From Candidatus Villigracilis saccharophilus (GTDB lineage: Bacteria; Chloroflexota; Anaerolineae; Anaerolineales; Villigracilaceae), in NCBI GenBank assembly GCA_016709305.1, contig JADJNA010000029.1, positions 1-32,796 on the forward strand: a stretch of 32,796 nucleotides of DNA. Direction: 5' to 3'. Positions 14,835 to 23,899 of the stretch are shown here, one piece after another. The stretch's first letter is position 1; every line of letters starts with the position of its first letter. Below the pieces are notes generated by a model. The model searched no databases and was not told the DNA's origin. It saw only the letters and a list, made by a program, of their open reading frames with translations. Both the position numbers and the translations under genes were made by a program.

Positions 14835-16499
14835 ATGTCCACATCTCGCGTAGTTCGCGCACCGCGCGGTACACAATTGACCTGCAAGAATTGGCTGTCT
14901 GAAGCCGCGTATCGAATGATCCAGAATAATCTTGATCCTGAAGTGGCAGAGAAGCCTGAAGACCTGGTTGTTTACGGTGGACGCGGAAAAGCTGCGCGCA
15001 ACTGGGAATCATTTGACGCCATCCTTGAATCGCTTAAGAATCTTGAAGAAGACGAGACCTTGCTTGTGCAATCAGGCAAGCCCGTCATTGTCTTCAAGAG
15101 CCATAAGGATGCGCCAAAAGTATTGATCGCGAATTCGAACATTGTTCCGCATTGGGCGACCTGGGAGAAATTCGACGAGCTCGATAAAAAGGGACTCATC
15201 ATGTACGGCCAGATGACAGCCGGCTCGTGGATCTACATCGGCACCCAGGGTATTTTACAGGGAACTTACGAGACATTTGGCGCGCTTGCAAAACTCAAAG
15301 GCTGGGATTCGCTGAAAGGCAAATTTGTTTTAACTGCCGGCCTTGGTGGAATGGGCGGCGCACAGCCTTTGTCCATTACCATGAACGAAGGTGTTGGACT
15401 GGTGGTTGAAGTTGACCCTGAGCGAGCCGAACGCCGCCGCGCGATCGGATATATCGACATGGTCGTGGACAATCTCGAAGAAGCGATGACGCTGGTGGAG
15501 GAATTCAAGGAAAAGCAAATTCCAAAATCCATCGGGCTGATCGGCAACGCCGCAGACGTATACAGCGAACTCTTTGCGCGCGGTGTGATTCCTGACGTGG
15601 TCACAGACCAAACTTCAGCACATGAAGCGTTATTTTATGTGCCGTCTGGATTAAGTATCACGGCCGCTAATCAATTGCGCGAGTCGGACCCAGAGAAGTA
15701 TAAGAAGATGGCTATGGATTCCATGTCTACACACGTAAAAGCCATGCTGAATTTCCAGCGCGCGGGCGCGGAAGTTTTTGATTACGGTAATAATTTGCGT
15801 CAGCAGGCTTTCAATCATGGCGTGAGCGACGCCTTTGAATTCCCAGGTTTCGTGCCTGCCTATATCCGCCCGCTGTTCTGCGAAGGCAAGGGACCGTTCC
15901 GCTGGGTGGCGCTTTCAGGCGACCCGGAAGATATTTACACCACAGATAAGGCAATTATGGAGTTATTCCCTGACGATGCACATTTGCACCGCTGGATGAA
16001 AATGGCGCGCGAGAAAGTTCCGTTCCAGGGATTGCCCTCTCGTATCTGCTGGCTGGGATATGGCGAACGTGCCAGGGCTGGATTGATGTTCAATGAATTG
16101 GTCGCAAGCGGAAAAGTTAAAGCTCCCATTGTCATCGGACGCGATCATCTGGACTCGGGTTCTGTTGCATCGCCGAACCGTGAAACTGAAGCAATGAAAG
16201 ACGGCTCGGATGCCATTTCAGACTGGGCAATCCTGAATGCGCTGATCAACGCTGTCGGAGGCGCGACCTGGGTCTCGTTCCATCACGGTGGCGGCGTGGG
16301 GATGGGGTATAGTCAGCACGCGGGGCAGGTGATCGTTGCGGATGGCACCCCGGAAGCAGCCCGCAGACTGGAAAGAGTCCTTACAACAGATCCCGGTATG
16401 GGCGTGGCGAGACATGCGGATGCGGGTTATGAAATCGCCATTGCCGCCGCAAAACGCCACGGGTTGAAAATGCCAATGCTAAAGGAATCCACCAATTGA
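14835..16499 (+). CDS. hutU: Urocanate hydratase
   Basis: A 554-residue cytoplasmic enzyme that adds water to urocanate to give imidazolone propionate, step two of histidine degradation, using tightly bound NAD+. Family landmarks are present: VYGGRGKAARNW near the N-terminus, the NAD-binding region LTAGLGGMGGAQPLS (166-180), DQTSAHEALFYVP, ALSGDPEDIYTTDKA, the catalytic-site motif RICWLGYGERA with Cys405 (Cys410 in Pseudomonas putida), and VSFHHGGGVGMGYSQHAG. Length is normal. AAGGAG precedes the ATG. No other hut gene is adjacent. Its stop overlaps the TTG start of the next gene by 4 bp, so it leads a run of secreted phosphodiesterase-like genes. Confidence 0.95.
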   Translation: MSTSRVVRAPRGTQLTCKNWLSEAAYRMIQNNLDPEVAEKPEDLVVYGGRGKAARNWESFDAILESLKNLEEDETLLVQSGKPVIVFKSHKDAPKVLIANSNIVPHWATWEKFDELDKKGLIMYGQMTAGSWIYIGTQGILQGTYETFGALAKLKGWDSLKGKFVLTAGLGGMGGAQPLSITMNEGVGLVVEVDPERAERRRAIGYIDMVVDNLEEAMTLVEEFKEKQIPKSIGLIGNAADVYSELFARGVIPDVVTDQTSAHEALFYVPSGLSITAANQLRESDPEKYKKMAMDSMSTHVKAMLNFQRAGAEVFDYGNNLRQQAFNHGVSDAFEFPGFVPAYIRPLFCEGKGPFRWVALSGDPEDIYTTDKAIMELFPDDAHLHRWMKMAREKVPFQGLPSRICWLGYGERARAGLMFNELVASGKVKAPIVIGRDHLDSGSVASPNRETEAMKDGSDAISDWAILNALINAVGGATWVSFHHGGGVGMGYSQHAGQVIVADGTPEAARRLERVLTTDPGMGVARHADAGYEIAIAAAKRHGLKMPMLKESTN

Positions 16500-17536
16500 A
16501 AAAGTTTGCCATTTTATTTCTATGTTTATTCTTAACTGCATCCAGCCCCTGGCAGGCTGCCTCTCCGTCGTCTCCTGCGGTAGTTACTGTTTTGCCGCCT
16601 GCCCAAACAGCGACGCCTGTTCCTGCCTACACCAGTACACCGATTCCCGCCACGGAAATCATTCCTCCAACGATAACACCCACGCCCGCGCCAAAGATCG
16701 AACGTGTGATCATCCTTAGTTTTGATGGCATGCGAACAGACGCGATCGCCGCTGCGCCAATGAATAATCTGCTTGAGTTGATGAATTCCAGCGCATACAA
16801 CCTGACGACCGCCATCACGATCGCATATCCTTCAACACTGCCCAGCCATGCTGCGATGCTTTCAGGGTTGTGTACAGCGAAGAATGGTATCTTCTATAAC
16901 CGGTATTATAAATATATGGGATATTCCCAGGGTGTGGATATTTTTGATCTTGCACACGCGGCTGGAATGAGAACGGTGATGATCGTGGGCAAGGATAAAT
17001 TAAGAGAACTTGCCGAACCTGAAACAACAGATGTTTTTGAAATTCGGCAAGATGAAGCTACTGTCGGCGCCGCGGCAGTTGAGCAGATCGCCCAGGGATT
17101 CGGATTGATGTTCGTGCATTTCCCGTCTGCAGACCAGGTCGGACACAAATATGACTGGATGGGTGGGTCGTATTTGCTTATGCTTCGGAACGGTGACGAA
17201 GCTTTGGGAAAGATAGTAGCGGCGCTCGATGAAAGTGGTTTGCGCGAATCCACCATGATCATCGTCACTGCTGACCATGGTGGGCACGACAGCAATCATG
17301 ACGGTACCAAGATTGAAGATTTCCGCATCCCGTGGATCGTATCTGGACCGGAGATCGTTCCTGGCGAGATCACCGCGCGGATCCATACAATGGACACAGC
17401 CGCCACCGTAGCTTACGGATTAGGATTTCCGCAGCAAGACGATTGGGATGGCATTCCTGTATATGAAGCCTTTGGGCTGCCCAGATTGGAGATCCATCCT
17501 GAAAGCGTGCAATGGCCCTGTCATGAGTGGAATTGA
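16496..17536 (+). CDS. Secreted type I phosphodiesterase/nucleotide pyrophosphatase-like protein, copy 1
   Basis: A 346-residue alkaline-phosphatase-superfamily protein of the type I phosphodiesterase/NPP family. It starts at TTG, overlapping the hutU stop by 4 bp, and has a signal peptide (MKKFAILFLCLFLTASS) without a clear lipobox. A Thr/Pro-rich linker (about 25-66) precedes the catalytic domain. The full metal set is present: Asp77 (SFDGMR), nucleophile Thr114 (PSTLPSH), Asp213 and His217 (SADQVGH), Asp260 and His261 (TADHGGHD), and His297 (RIHTMD). It should hydrolyse phosphodiester or pyrophosphate bonds of an extracellular substrate. It is the first of three tandem paralogs and about 65-70% similar by eye to copy 2, including the C-terminal HPESVQWPCH motif. 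Confidence 0.88.
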   Translation: MKKFAILFLCLFLTASSPWQAASPSSPAVVTVLPPAQTATPVPAYTSTPIPATEIIPPTITPTPAPKIERVIILSFDGMRTDAIAAAPMNNLLELMNSSAYNLTTAITIAYPSTLPSHAAMLSGLCTAKNGIFYNRYYKYMGYSQGVDIFDLAHAAGMRTVMIVGKDKLRELAEPETTDVFEIRQDEATVGAAAVEQIAQGFGLMFVHFPSADQVGHKYDWMGGSYLLMLRNGDEALGKIVAALDESGLRESTMIIVTADHGGHDSNHDGTKIEDFRIPWIVSGPEIVPGEITARIHTMDTAATVAYGLGFPQQDDWDGIPVYEAFGLPRLEIHPESVQWPCHEWN

Positions 17537-17590
17537 AAATCAGCAAAATGATTTTGAGTATCTGGCCTAATAATTTTTAGTAAAATCCGA

Positions 17591-18670
17591 ATGAAAATCT
17601 GCAAGGTGGTATTTTTTTGCCTGCTATTGGCAGGCTGCGCCCAGGCTCCCAACCTTTGGGGCGCCGTGCCTTCCGCGATTCCTGTGGCGCCGTCGGCTCC
17701 GCGGCCGACTCATACTGCGCCCTTCACCCCGTCCCCGGCAGCCTTCGTTCTTCCACCATCCTCCACAGCCCCGTTCACTGCGACGATTGAGCCCACGCCG
17801 ACAATCACACCGTTGCCGGTTGGAATTGAACGCGCTCTCATTATCAGCTACGATGGTATGCGCCCTGACGCAATCGCCGCCGCGCCCATGACCAACCTTC
17901 TGGAGTTAATAAAGACCAGCGCATATACATTGACAAACGCGATCACGGTTGCTTATCCCTCCACGTTGCCCAGTCATGCGGCAATGCTTTCAGGGTTGTG
18001 TATGGCGAAAAATGGCATAGTCTATGACAAGTATTTTATGTATATGGGATATTCCAAAGGCGTGGATATTTTTGATCTGGCACACGCGGCCGGCATGCGG
18101 ACTGTTATGGTCGTCAGCAAGGACAAATTGAGACAGCTGGCGGAGCCTGAAACAACTGATGTTTTCGAAGTCCGTTATGGTGAACCCGCTGTCGCCAGAG
18201 AGGCGGTTGCTCAGATCACCAGGGGATTTGGATTAATGTTCGTTCACTTTGCAGGTGCCGACCTGCGCGGACATAAATATGCCTGGATGTCAGACCCGCA
18301 ATTCAAAGTCCTGCGCGAGGGCGATGAAGCCCTTGGGCAAATATTATCCGCGCTTGATGAGAACGGCTTGCGTGACAGCACGCTGATCATCGTCACCGCC
18401 GACCACGGCGGTCATGACAAAAACCACATCGGCACCGTCGTTGAAGACTACCGTATTCCCTGGATCGCATCCGGGCCGGAGATCGTTCCCAGTGAAATCA
18501 ATGCGCTGTTGCATACCATGGACACAGCCGCCACAGTGGCTTACGGATTAGGCTTCCCCCAACAAGCTGATTGGGATGGCATTCCTGTTTACGAAGCTTT
18601 CGGAGAACCAAGACTTAAAATCCATCCGGAAAGCGTTCAATGGCCCTGCCATCAATGGAATGACCATTGA
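17591..18670 (+). CDS. Secreted type I phosphodiesterase/nucleotide pyrophosphatase-like lipoprotein, copy 2
   Basis: A 359-residue paralog of copy 1. The signal peptide ends in a clear lipobox (LLLAGC, Cys16), followed by a long Pro/Thr/Ser-rich linker to about residue 78. Metal and catalytic residues are all present: Asp88 (SYDGMR), Thr125 (PSTLPSH), Asp224 and His228 (GADLRGH), Asp271 and His272 (TADHGGHD), and His308 (LLHTMD). It is expected to be anchored to the outer face of the membrane. The start is an ATG 54 bp after copy 1, with no clear Shine-Dalgarno sequence; a small CAAAATGATTTTG inverted repeat lies in the gap. Tandem duplication within this operon is the likely origin. Confidence 0.88.
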   Translation: MKICKVVFFCLLLAGCAQAPNLWGAVPSAIPVAPSAPRPTHTAPFTPSPAAFVLPPSSTAPFTATIEPTPTITPLPVGIERALIISYDGMRPDAIAAAPMTNLLELIKTSAYTLTNAITVAYPSTLPSHAAMLSGLCMAKNGIVYDKYFMYMGYSKGVDIFDLAHAAGMRTVMVVSKDKLRQLAEPETTDVFEVRYGEPAVAREAVAQITRGFGLMFVHFAGADLRGHKYAWMSDPQFKVLREGDEALGQILSALDENGLRDSTLIIVTADHGGHDKNHIGTVVEDYRIPWIASGPEIVPSEINALLHTMDTAATVAYGLGFPQQADWDGIPVYEAFGEPRLKIHPESVQWPCHQWNDH

Positions 18671-18700
18671 CCGGGGTAAATTCTTTTTTGGAGAAACACC

Positions 18701-19567
18701 CTGAAACCTGTTTTTCGTAACTGGCTTTTGACTCTCGTTATTGTTTTTTTGCAGTCGTGCGGGTCATTCGCTTCACCTACGCCGCCGACAGTTGCTCCGC
18801 CCCTCGTTGTGACTCTTGTCCCAAGCGGTACGCCGCCGCCCGCCACCGAGACCCCTTCTCCCACATTAACATTTACGCCCACCCCGGCGATCTCGCGTGT
18901 GTTGATCGTCAGCTTTGACGGATTACGTCCAGATGCGATTGCTCAAGCCAACATGGTCAATATCATGGCGCTCATGCAAAGCGGAGCGTATACCCTTAAT
19001 GCACAGACCATCATGCCCAGTTCGACCCTGCCCGCTCACGCCTCTATGCTGACAGGGATGTGCCCCGCGAAACATATCGTGCGCTGGAATGAATATGTGC
19101 CTCAAAATGGGTATGCGCGCGGCACCGATATTTTTGATCTGGCGCATGGAGCAGGACTTCAAACCGCGATGGTGGTCGGCAAGGAAAAACTACGTCAGGT
19201 CACCGAGCCGCCCAGCACGGACTTTTTTGCCTTCGTGGATGAGACCGACAAGATCGACGATTTCACCAGTATTGAAAGACTTGCTCTTGATCAGATCAAA
19301 ACTGGTTTCAATCTCATGCTTGTGCATTTCCCAAATGGTGATCTGGCGGGGCATGAAGAAGGCTGGATGTCGCGCGAACAATTGAAGGCTTATACAAAAG
19401 ATGATAAGACATTAGGCGTGCTGCTTGATGCATTAAAAGACCGCGGCATGTATGAAGATACGATCATCATTGTCACCTCAGATCATGGCGGGCACGACTC
19501 ATCTCATGGAACCGATGCCCCCGAAGATCTGCTTCTTATTGGACGGGGAATCCAGTACTATAATTAA
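18701..19567 (+). CDS. Phosphodiesterase/nucleotide pyrophosphatase-like lipoprotein, truncated copy 3
   Basis: A 288-residue third paralog. The best start is a CTG at 18701: GGAG lies 7 nt upstream, and only this start gives a full lipoprotein signal (MKPVFRNWLLTLVIVF, lipobox FLQSC, Cys20). Starting at the in-frame TTG at 18728 would remove its basic N-terminus. A Thr/Pro linker follows. Asp73 (SFDGLR), the Thr of SSTLPAH, Asp and His of NGDLAGH, and SDHGGHD are kept. The protein stops about 60 residues earlier than copies 1 and 2, so the segment with the last zinc ligand (IHTMDT) is missing. No remnant of it follows in any frame. It may be inactive on phosphodiesters or have changed substrate. 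Confidence 0.8.
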   Translation: MKPVFRNWLLTLVIVFLQSCGSFASPTPPTVAPPLVVTLVPSGTPPPATETPSPTLTFTPTPAISRVLIVSFDGLRPDAIAQANMVNIMALMQSGAYTLNAQTIMPSSTLPAHASMLTGMCPAKHIVRWNEYVPQNGYARGTDIFDLAHGAGLQTAMVVGKEKLRQVTEPPSTDFFAFVDETDKIDDFTSIERLALDQIKTGFNLMLVHFPNGDLAGHEEGWMSREQLKAYTKDDKTLGVLLDALKDRGMYEDTIIIVTSDHGGHDSSHGTDAPEDLLLIGRGIQYYN

Positions 19568-19603
19568 TTTCAATTTCTTTATCATTAACTTTGGAGTTTT
19601 AAA

Positions 19604-20404
19604 ATGAGCGACCGTAAACGTCGAATTTATGGATTTATGATCGGTCTGGTCTTCGGCATACCCTTCGCGATCACTTCGGAATACATCAATTCGTGGATGC
19701 TGCCCGGGGTGCCGCTGTTTGAGCTGCCGCTGGGGCGTGTGACCACCATTGTGCTGACCATGACCGCCATGAGCCTTCTGGGAATGCTCGTGGCATGGGA
19801 TGAAGAATCTTTCTGGGGTTTGCTGGGTGGGTCCCTTTTCATTGTCACCCTGAGTTCCATACAGGCTTATCTTAATTCAGGCGTGTCAGAAGGTGTGACC
19901 TCGTTCTTCCTGTTTTTGTTCACCTTCCTGCCGCGCCTGATCATTTACCTGCCGCTGACTTTGTTTTTGCGCTGGGTGTTGAATAATTTCGATCGGGCAG
20001 CATCCATCTCGAGCGGCAGGGGAGGGCGTCCCTTCCTCGCCTTGTTGATCCTGGTTGCCGTGGCTGTCATCGGCGGCAGGTTTTCGATGCTTGCTCCTGA
20101 GGCTCGTCTGGCGTTACAGGATGGGAACACCCTCCTGCTGGAAGGAATATCCGCCGTTGAAAATGGGGCAGACCTGCCCGCACCGCTCATTGACGTGGAC
20201 GGATTTTCCACCTATGCAAAAGGTCCCTATACTCTTGAATGGAGCAGTGACGTGGACAGCCTGCCTGTGACAAGGCCGTTGTCCGAGTTTGGCGTGACCG
20301 AGTCGTTGATCATTTTTCGGTTTGAGAATACATATCAGTTCGGCTGCGCATACACTCCCCCCAGCCGTGTTCCAAAATGCGTCAATATTACACGGGTAAG
20401 ATAG
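19604..20404 (+). CDS. Membrane protein of unknown function with five predicted helices
   Basis: A 266-residue protein with hydrophobic segments near residues 9-27, 45-66, 70-88, 98-123 and 143-161, then a soluble C-terminal domain of about 100 residues. The tail has two Cys (FGCAY and KCVNI) that could form a disulfide if it faces outward. I do not recognise the family. It lies 36 bp after phosphodiesterase copy 3, with TTGGAG upstream of the ATG, so it probably belongs to the same operon. A weak terminator follows. Confidence 0.75.
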   Translation: MSDRKRRIYGFMIGLVFGIPFAITSEYINSWMLPGVPLFELPLGRVTTIVLTMTAMSLLGMLVAWDEESFWGLLGGSLFIVTLSSIQAYLNSGVSEGVTSFFLFLFTFLPRLIIYLPLTLFLRWVLNNFDRAASISSGRGGRPFLALLILVAVAVIGGRFSMLAPEARLALQDGNTLLLEGISAVENGADLPAPLIDVDGFSTYAKGPYTLEWSSDVDSLPVTRPLSEFGVTESLIIFRFENTYQFGCAYTPPSRVPKCVNITRVR

Positions 20405-20413
20405 ACAAACCAA

Positions 20414-20431
20414 ACTTCGGAAGTTTTTATT
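20414..20431 (+). terminator. Weak intrinsic terminator
   Basis: AAACTT and AAGTTT form a 6-bp stem around CGG, followed by a short T-run. It lies 9 bp after the membrane-protein stop. The stem is AT-rich, so efficiency is doubtful. Confidence 0.4.
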
Positions 20432-20550
20432 AATGCCTCGCGGGTAAAATCCAAAAATAAAAAAAATCACATCAAAATATATTTTTAAGCTGGCGGAGAA
20501 AATGAAGAAGAATCAAAACCAGTTGGGAATATAAACTTTTCGAGAGTCCC

Positions 20551-21240
20551 ATGAAAGATGATCATGCATTGATTGACCGCAAATATTGGAATGACCAACA
20601 CTCCCTTTTGCGCCGTCAGCTTGAGCGCGCTCAAGACTTTTCAAAAGCCATTGAGCTTTTTATAGGTCACCACGGGATGGTACACACAGCCAAACTGGGC
20701 GGGTATGGATCATTTCAAGACAACGTTTTACACGGGTTGTCAGATAAGCAAATGCGCCATATCCCCGCGGGACGGGCAAACTCAGTCGCCTGGATGCTGT
20801 GGCATATCACACGCATTGAAGATGTGACGATGAACGTTCTTTTGGCGGACGCGCCGCAAGTATTTTATCGGGGAGATTGGCAGAGTAAGACAAATAGTCT
20901 CTTTGTGGATGTGGGCAATGAAATGACCGCAAAAGAAATCCGCGTACTGAGCGAATCGGTGAATCTGAATGGATTGCTGGCGTATCGGCTGGCGGTTGGA
21001 AAGCGAACCCGTCAAATAGCAGGTAAGCTTAATTTTGAGAAGCTTAAAGAGAAGCCCGCGCCGCAACGATTGGCACGCCTGCTGGAAGACGGTACGGTAC
21101 GAGAGCAGGCGCAGTGGCTTTTGAAATATTGGGGCAGACATCCTCAGACGAATTTGCTATTGATGCCAGCGACGCGCCATGCTTTTGTGCACCTCAATGA
21201 AATCGGGCGTATGCTGCCTGCTTTGCGAAAGTTGCGTTAA
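20551..21240 (+). CDS. DinB-like four-helix-bundle protein
   Basis: A 229-residue protein resembling the DinB/YfiT superfamily of metal-binding helical proteins. Candidate metal ligands are HHGMVH (about residues 38-43), LWHITRIED (His near 91, the usual second site) and TRHAFVHLNEIG (His near 208 and 212). Members of this fold include mycothiol- and bacillithiol-dependent transferases and maleylpyruvate isomerases, so a thiol-dependent transferase role is possible. No operon partner is visible. The gene follows a 146-bp AT-rich gap and is closed by the terminator at 21361. Confidence 0.75.
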   Translation: MKDDHALIDRKYWNDQHSLLRRQLERAQDFSKAIELFIGHHGMVHTAKLGGYGSFQDNVLHGLSDKQMRHIPAGRANSVAWMLWHITRIEDVTMNVLLADAPQVFYRGDWQSKTNSLFVDVGNEMTAKEIRVLSESVNLNGLLAYRLAVGKRTRQIAGKLNFEKLKEKPAPQRLARLLEDGTVREQAQWLLKYWGRHPQTNLLLMPATRHAFVHLNEIGRMLPALRKLR

Positions 21241-21360
21241 GTCAGATGGGAGGCGGGGCATCTTTAGGTACGTCAAGAATAATATCGGTTTCCGAAATTT
21301 TCATCTCAGAGGTTTGAAAAAGTGAATCTGGAGTGAGGGCGTGTATTGCGAATAATTTGC

Positions 21361-21398
21361 AAAAAAAAGCTGGCGGAATGATCTCCGCCAGCTTTTTT
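21361..21398. terminator. Bidirectional intrinsic terminator
   Basis: A perfect stem, AAGCTGGCGGA paired with TCCGCCAGCTT, has a 6-nt loop, an A-run upstream and six T downstream. It can terminate both the DinB-like gene on the plus strand and the lipoprotein gene on the minus strand, which converge here. Confidence 0.92.
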
Positions 21399-21475
21399 AT
21401 CTCATGGCCGTGTGGGTTTATTTTTTGAGCTGCTCATTCTTTCAGAACACCCCATATTTTTTAGAAGATATAGTA

Positions 21476-21849
21476 TTATTTTTGCAAAGTATAAGTCACG
21501 TTATTGAAATCTGCGTAGCGCCCGGTACAGTCTGCGTCATCCTCCAGGTTACCGGCATATTAAAACGTCAGGTTTTTCCATCGAAGGTGTAATTGAATCC
21601 ACATTGGTGCTGCATCCGCCAGTGTTGATGTCTCTGTGAAAACATTACCATCTACCTTGTATGTGCCTGTGATAAGCGTTGTGTCGCTGGCAAAAACAGA
21701 GAAACTGCCATCGTCTTTCAACTCGATGCCGAATTCATACTGTTTGCCTTCGAATTTCCTGGAAATTTTGTGGAGCCGCCGCAGGCAGTCAATGCGATCG
21801 AGACCAACAGTAAACCAGCTAACAAGTTCAATGATATTTTGCTTTTCAT
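21476..21849 (-). pseudogene. Small lipoprotein gene with several frameshifts
   Basis: From the ATG at 21847-21849 (GAGGAG upstream) the frame gives a clear lipoprotein signal (MKSKISLNLLAGLLLVS, lipobox LTAC). It then jumps frame at about 21759 (GGAAATTCG needs one more T) into FEGKQYEFGIELKDDGSFSV and TGTYKVDGNVFTETS. It jumps again at about 21603 into CGFNYTFDG, again at about 21575 into NLTF, meets a stop, and then reads YAGNLEDDADCTGRY to the stop at 21476. Net correction is +1, making the total divisible by three (about 124 residues). The domain looks like a small lipocalin- or META-type lipoprotein domain of unknown function. Either a decayed gene or a stretch with poor consensus. Confidence 0.6.
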
Positions 21850-21966
21850 TTTTTCTCCTCATGGTTGATTTCAGCGCGATCACGCGCCGTGTATGCCCCA
21901 AATGTGCATGTGGAATTTCGTTCACCCGCCATTTCGCCAAAATTCTCCAAACTCTTTGAAATATGC

Positions 21967-21979
21967 TATTATAGGCATG
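21967..21979 (+). promoter_or_regulatory. Possible leaderless start of the STAND receptor gene
   Basis: TATTAT at 21967-21972 is a good -10 box and lies only 4 nt before the ATG at 21977. Transcription would begin at or next to the start codon. No Shine-Dalgarno sequence is visible. The -35 region is not convincing. Confidence 0.35.
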
Positions 21980-22022
21980 ACCGCTTCAATTCCCGCCACC
22001 ACACTTGAAAAATTCACCACCT

Positions 22023-22976
22023 TTGAGACCTGCTGCGCTTCCTGCGCCGCCGTGTCGGGTTGACGCAAATGGAGCTGGCAGCTTCTGTCGGATACAGTGA
22101 CGCACAGATCAGCCGCCTCGAACAGAACCTGCGTCTGCCGGATATTCCTAACGACATGTTGCGCTTCATTACAGCGCTTGCCATCGAGGATGAATCCAAA
22201 ACGGTCGCACGCCTGCTTGACCTGCTGCCAATGTCCGCCGTGAGGATGCGCCCGCTTGGGCTTGTGTCCTAAGACGAATTACTTCGATGAGAGTGACGCG
22301 GACTTATTTGTAGGGCGAAACTCTGACCTCCAAACTAACCGAACGCCTCATTTTTAACTGGGAGCGCGATGCGGTTCCCTTGCCGGTGGGCGCATCGGGC
22401 AGCGGCAAATCGTCTCTTGTGCGGGCGGGACTTGTGCCAGCCCTAAGATGGAATCAGATCTCTACAGATTGGAATATCCAGATCATCACACCGACAGCGC
22501 ATCCGTTGGAGAGTTTGGCAAACAGCATGGCGCAGGAAAATGAAATTGCTTCACTCATAAAAGACATGCTCAGCGACTCGCAGAGTTTGAGTCACTGCAT
22601 AAAAAATGGATCATATTTGCTTTTGGTCGTGGACCAATTTGAAGAGACATTCGCCTCTGTCACCTGAAGAGAGAGATGCGCGTTCATCAGCAACCTGCTC
22701 ACAAAGGCGTCCGAACCGACGGCCATATTTTCGTTGCCATTACCTTTGCGGGCAGACTTCTATGCCCACTGCGCGAACTATATCCAATTACGTGAAGCGC
22801 TGGCCGGTCAACAGGAATATATCGGCGCGATGACAGATGATGAGATGCGGCGCGCCATCGAAGAACCTGCGCGGCGGGAACGCTGGGAGTTCGAGACCGG
22901 CCTGGTGGATGTGCTTTTGCACGATGTTGGGCATGAACCAGGAGCACTGCCTTTGCTTTCTCACGCGCTATATTAA
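22023..22976 (+). other. Cytoplasmic HTH and NTPase segment of the receptor gene
   Basis: DLLRFLRRRVGLTQMELAA, read after restoring one G, continues into a normal XRE/Cro helix-turn-helix. YFDESDADLFVGR near 22280 is the entry to the STAND domain, and the P-loop region follows at 22380. RADFYAHCANY, GAMTDDEMRRAIEEPAR and LLHDVGHEPGALPLL at 22740-22970 are the sensor/winged-helix part of the NTPase. At least four frame breaks lie inside. Confidence 0.75.
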
Positions 22977-23141
22977 ACATGGCAAAGAAGACGAGCACGC
23001 ATGATGACACTGGAGCGGATACACCTCTTCAGGCGGGTGCAGGGCCATTGCCGAGACAGCTGAATCCATATCAGCGACCAATCCACAATTGACCAGCGCG
23101 CCATTGCCCGTCGCATCTTTTACGCTCAACCGAACTCAGCG

Positions 23142-23850
23142 ATGAAACCGCCGCCAGCGACACGCGCCGCCAGGGCCTCGTTCAAGGAATTGATATTGAA
23201 AACCGAAGAACCTTCCAGTACCCGGAATGTATTGAAAGCATTGGCAGATGCGCGCCTCATCACAACCGCAGAAGATTCCGCTGAAGTCGCCCATGAGGCA
23301 TTGATCCGCGAGTGGCCCACGTTGAGAGGTTGGTTGGAAGAAACCGCGAAGGGCCTGCGTCTGCACCGTCATTTGACCCATGCCGCGCAAGAATGGGAAA
23401 CTTCGAATTACGAAAATGATGTGTTGTATCGCGGCGCGCGCCTAGCGCAGGCTCTGGAATGGCTCTCAAGTCATCAAGAGGAAATCAATGACCTGGAACG
23501 TTCATTCTTAAAAGAATCTCGTAGCTTTGTGGAACGGGAAGCGATTGAAAAGGAAATACGCCGACAGCGCGAATTAGAGGCCGCGCAAAAACTGGCAGAG
23601 GTGGAAGGCAAACGCGCCGAGGAGCAGGCTCATGCTGCGACGCAACTGCGGAGGCGCGCTGTGCATCTTGGCATGGCTTTTGTCGCAGCGATCCTTATGG
23701 CTATCGTGGCAGTTTTTTTTGGCTGGCGATCGCAGATCGTCAGCCGTATTGCTGCGTCGCGCGAACTGGCAGCCGCATCCATCAACAATCTGAAAGCGAC
23801 CCTGTACTCAGTATCCCGCTTGCATTGGAGGCGCTTGGGAAAGAACAAAC
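23142..23850 (+). other. Winged-helix, coiled-coil and membrane-span segment of the receptor gene
   Basis: One intact frame carries ALADARLITTAEDSAEVAHEALI (end of the STAND module), a charged helix (RRQRELEAAQKLAEVEGKRA) and the hydrophobic span AFVAAILMAIVAVFFGW. Basic residues (QLRRRAVHLG) precede the span on the N-terminal side, so the N-terminus is expected inside and the WD40/BMP part outside. Confidence 0.75.
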
Positions 23851-23899
23851 CTCGAAGCCGAAAATGCCTTGCATCAAGCTGTATTGGCTTCCTGTATAC

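Noticed and set aside
20488..20498. AAGCTGGCGGA as a terminator arm, as at 21367
   Set aside because: The complementary arm and T-run are absent here; the 11-bp match to the later terminator may be chance or a remnant.
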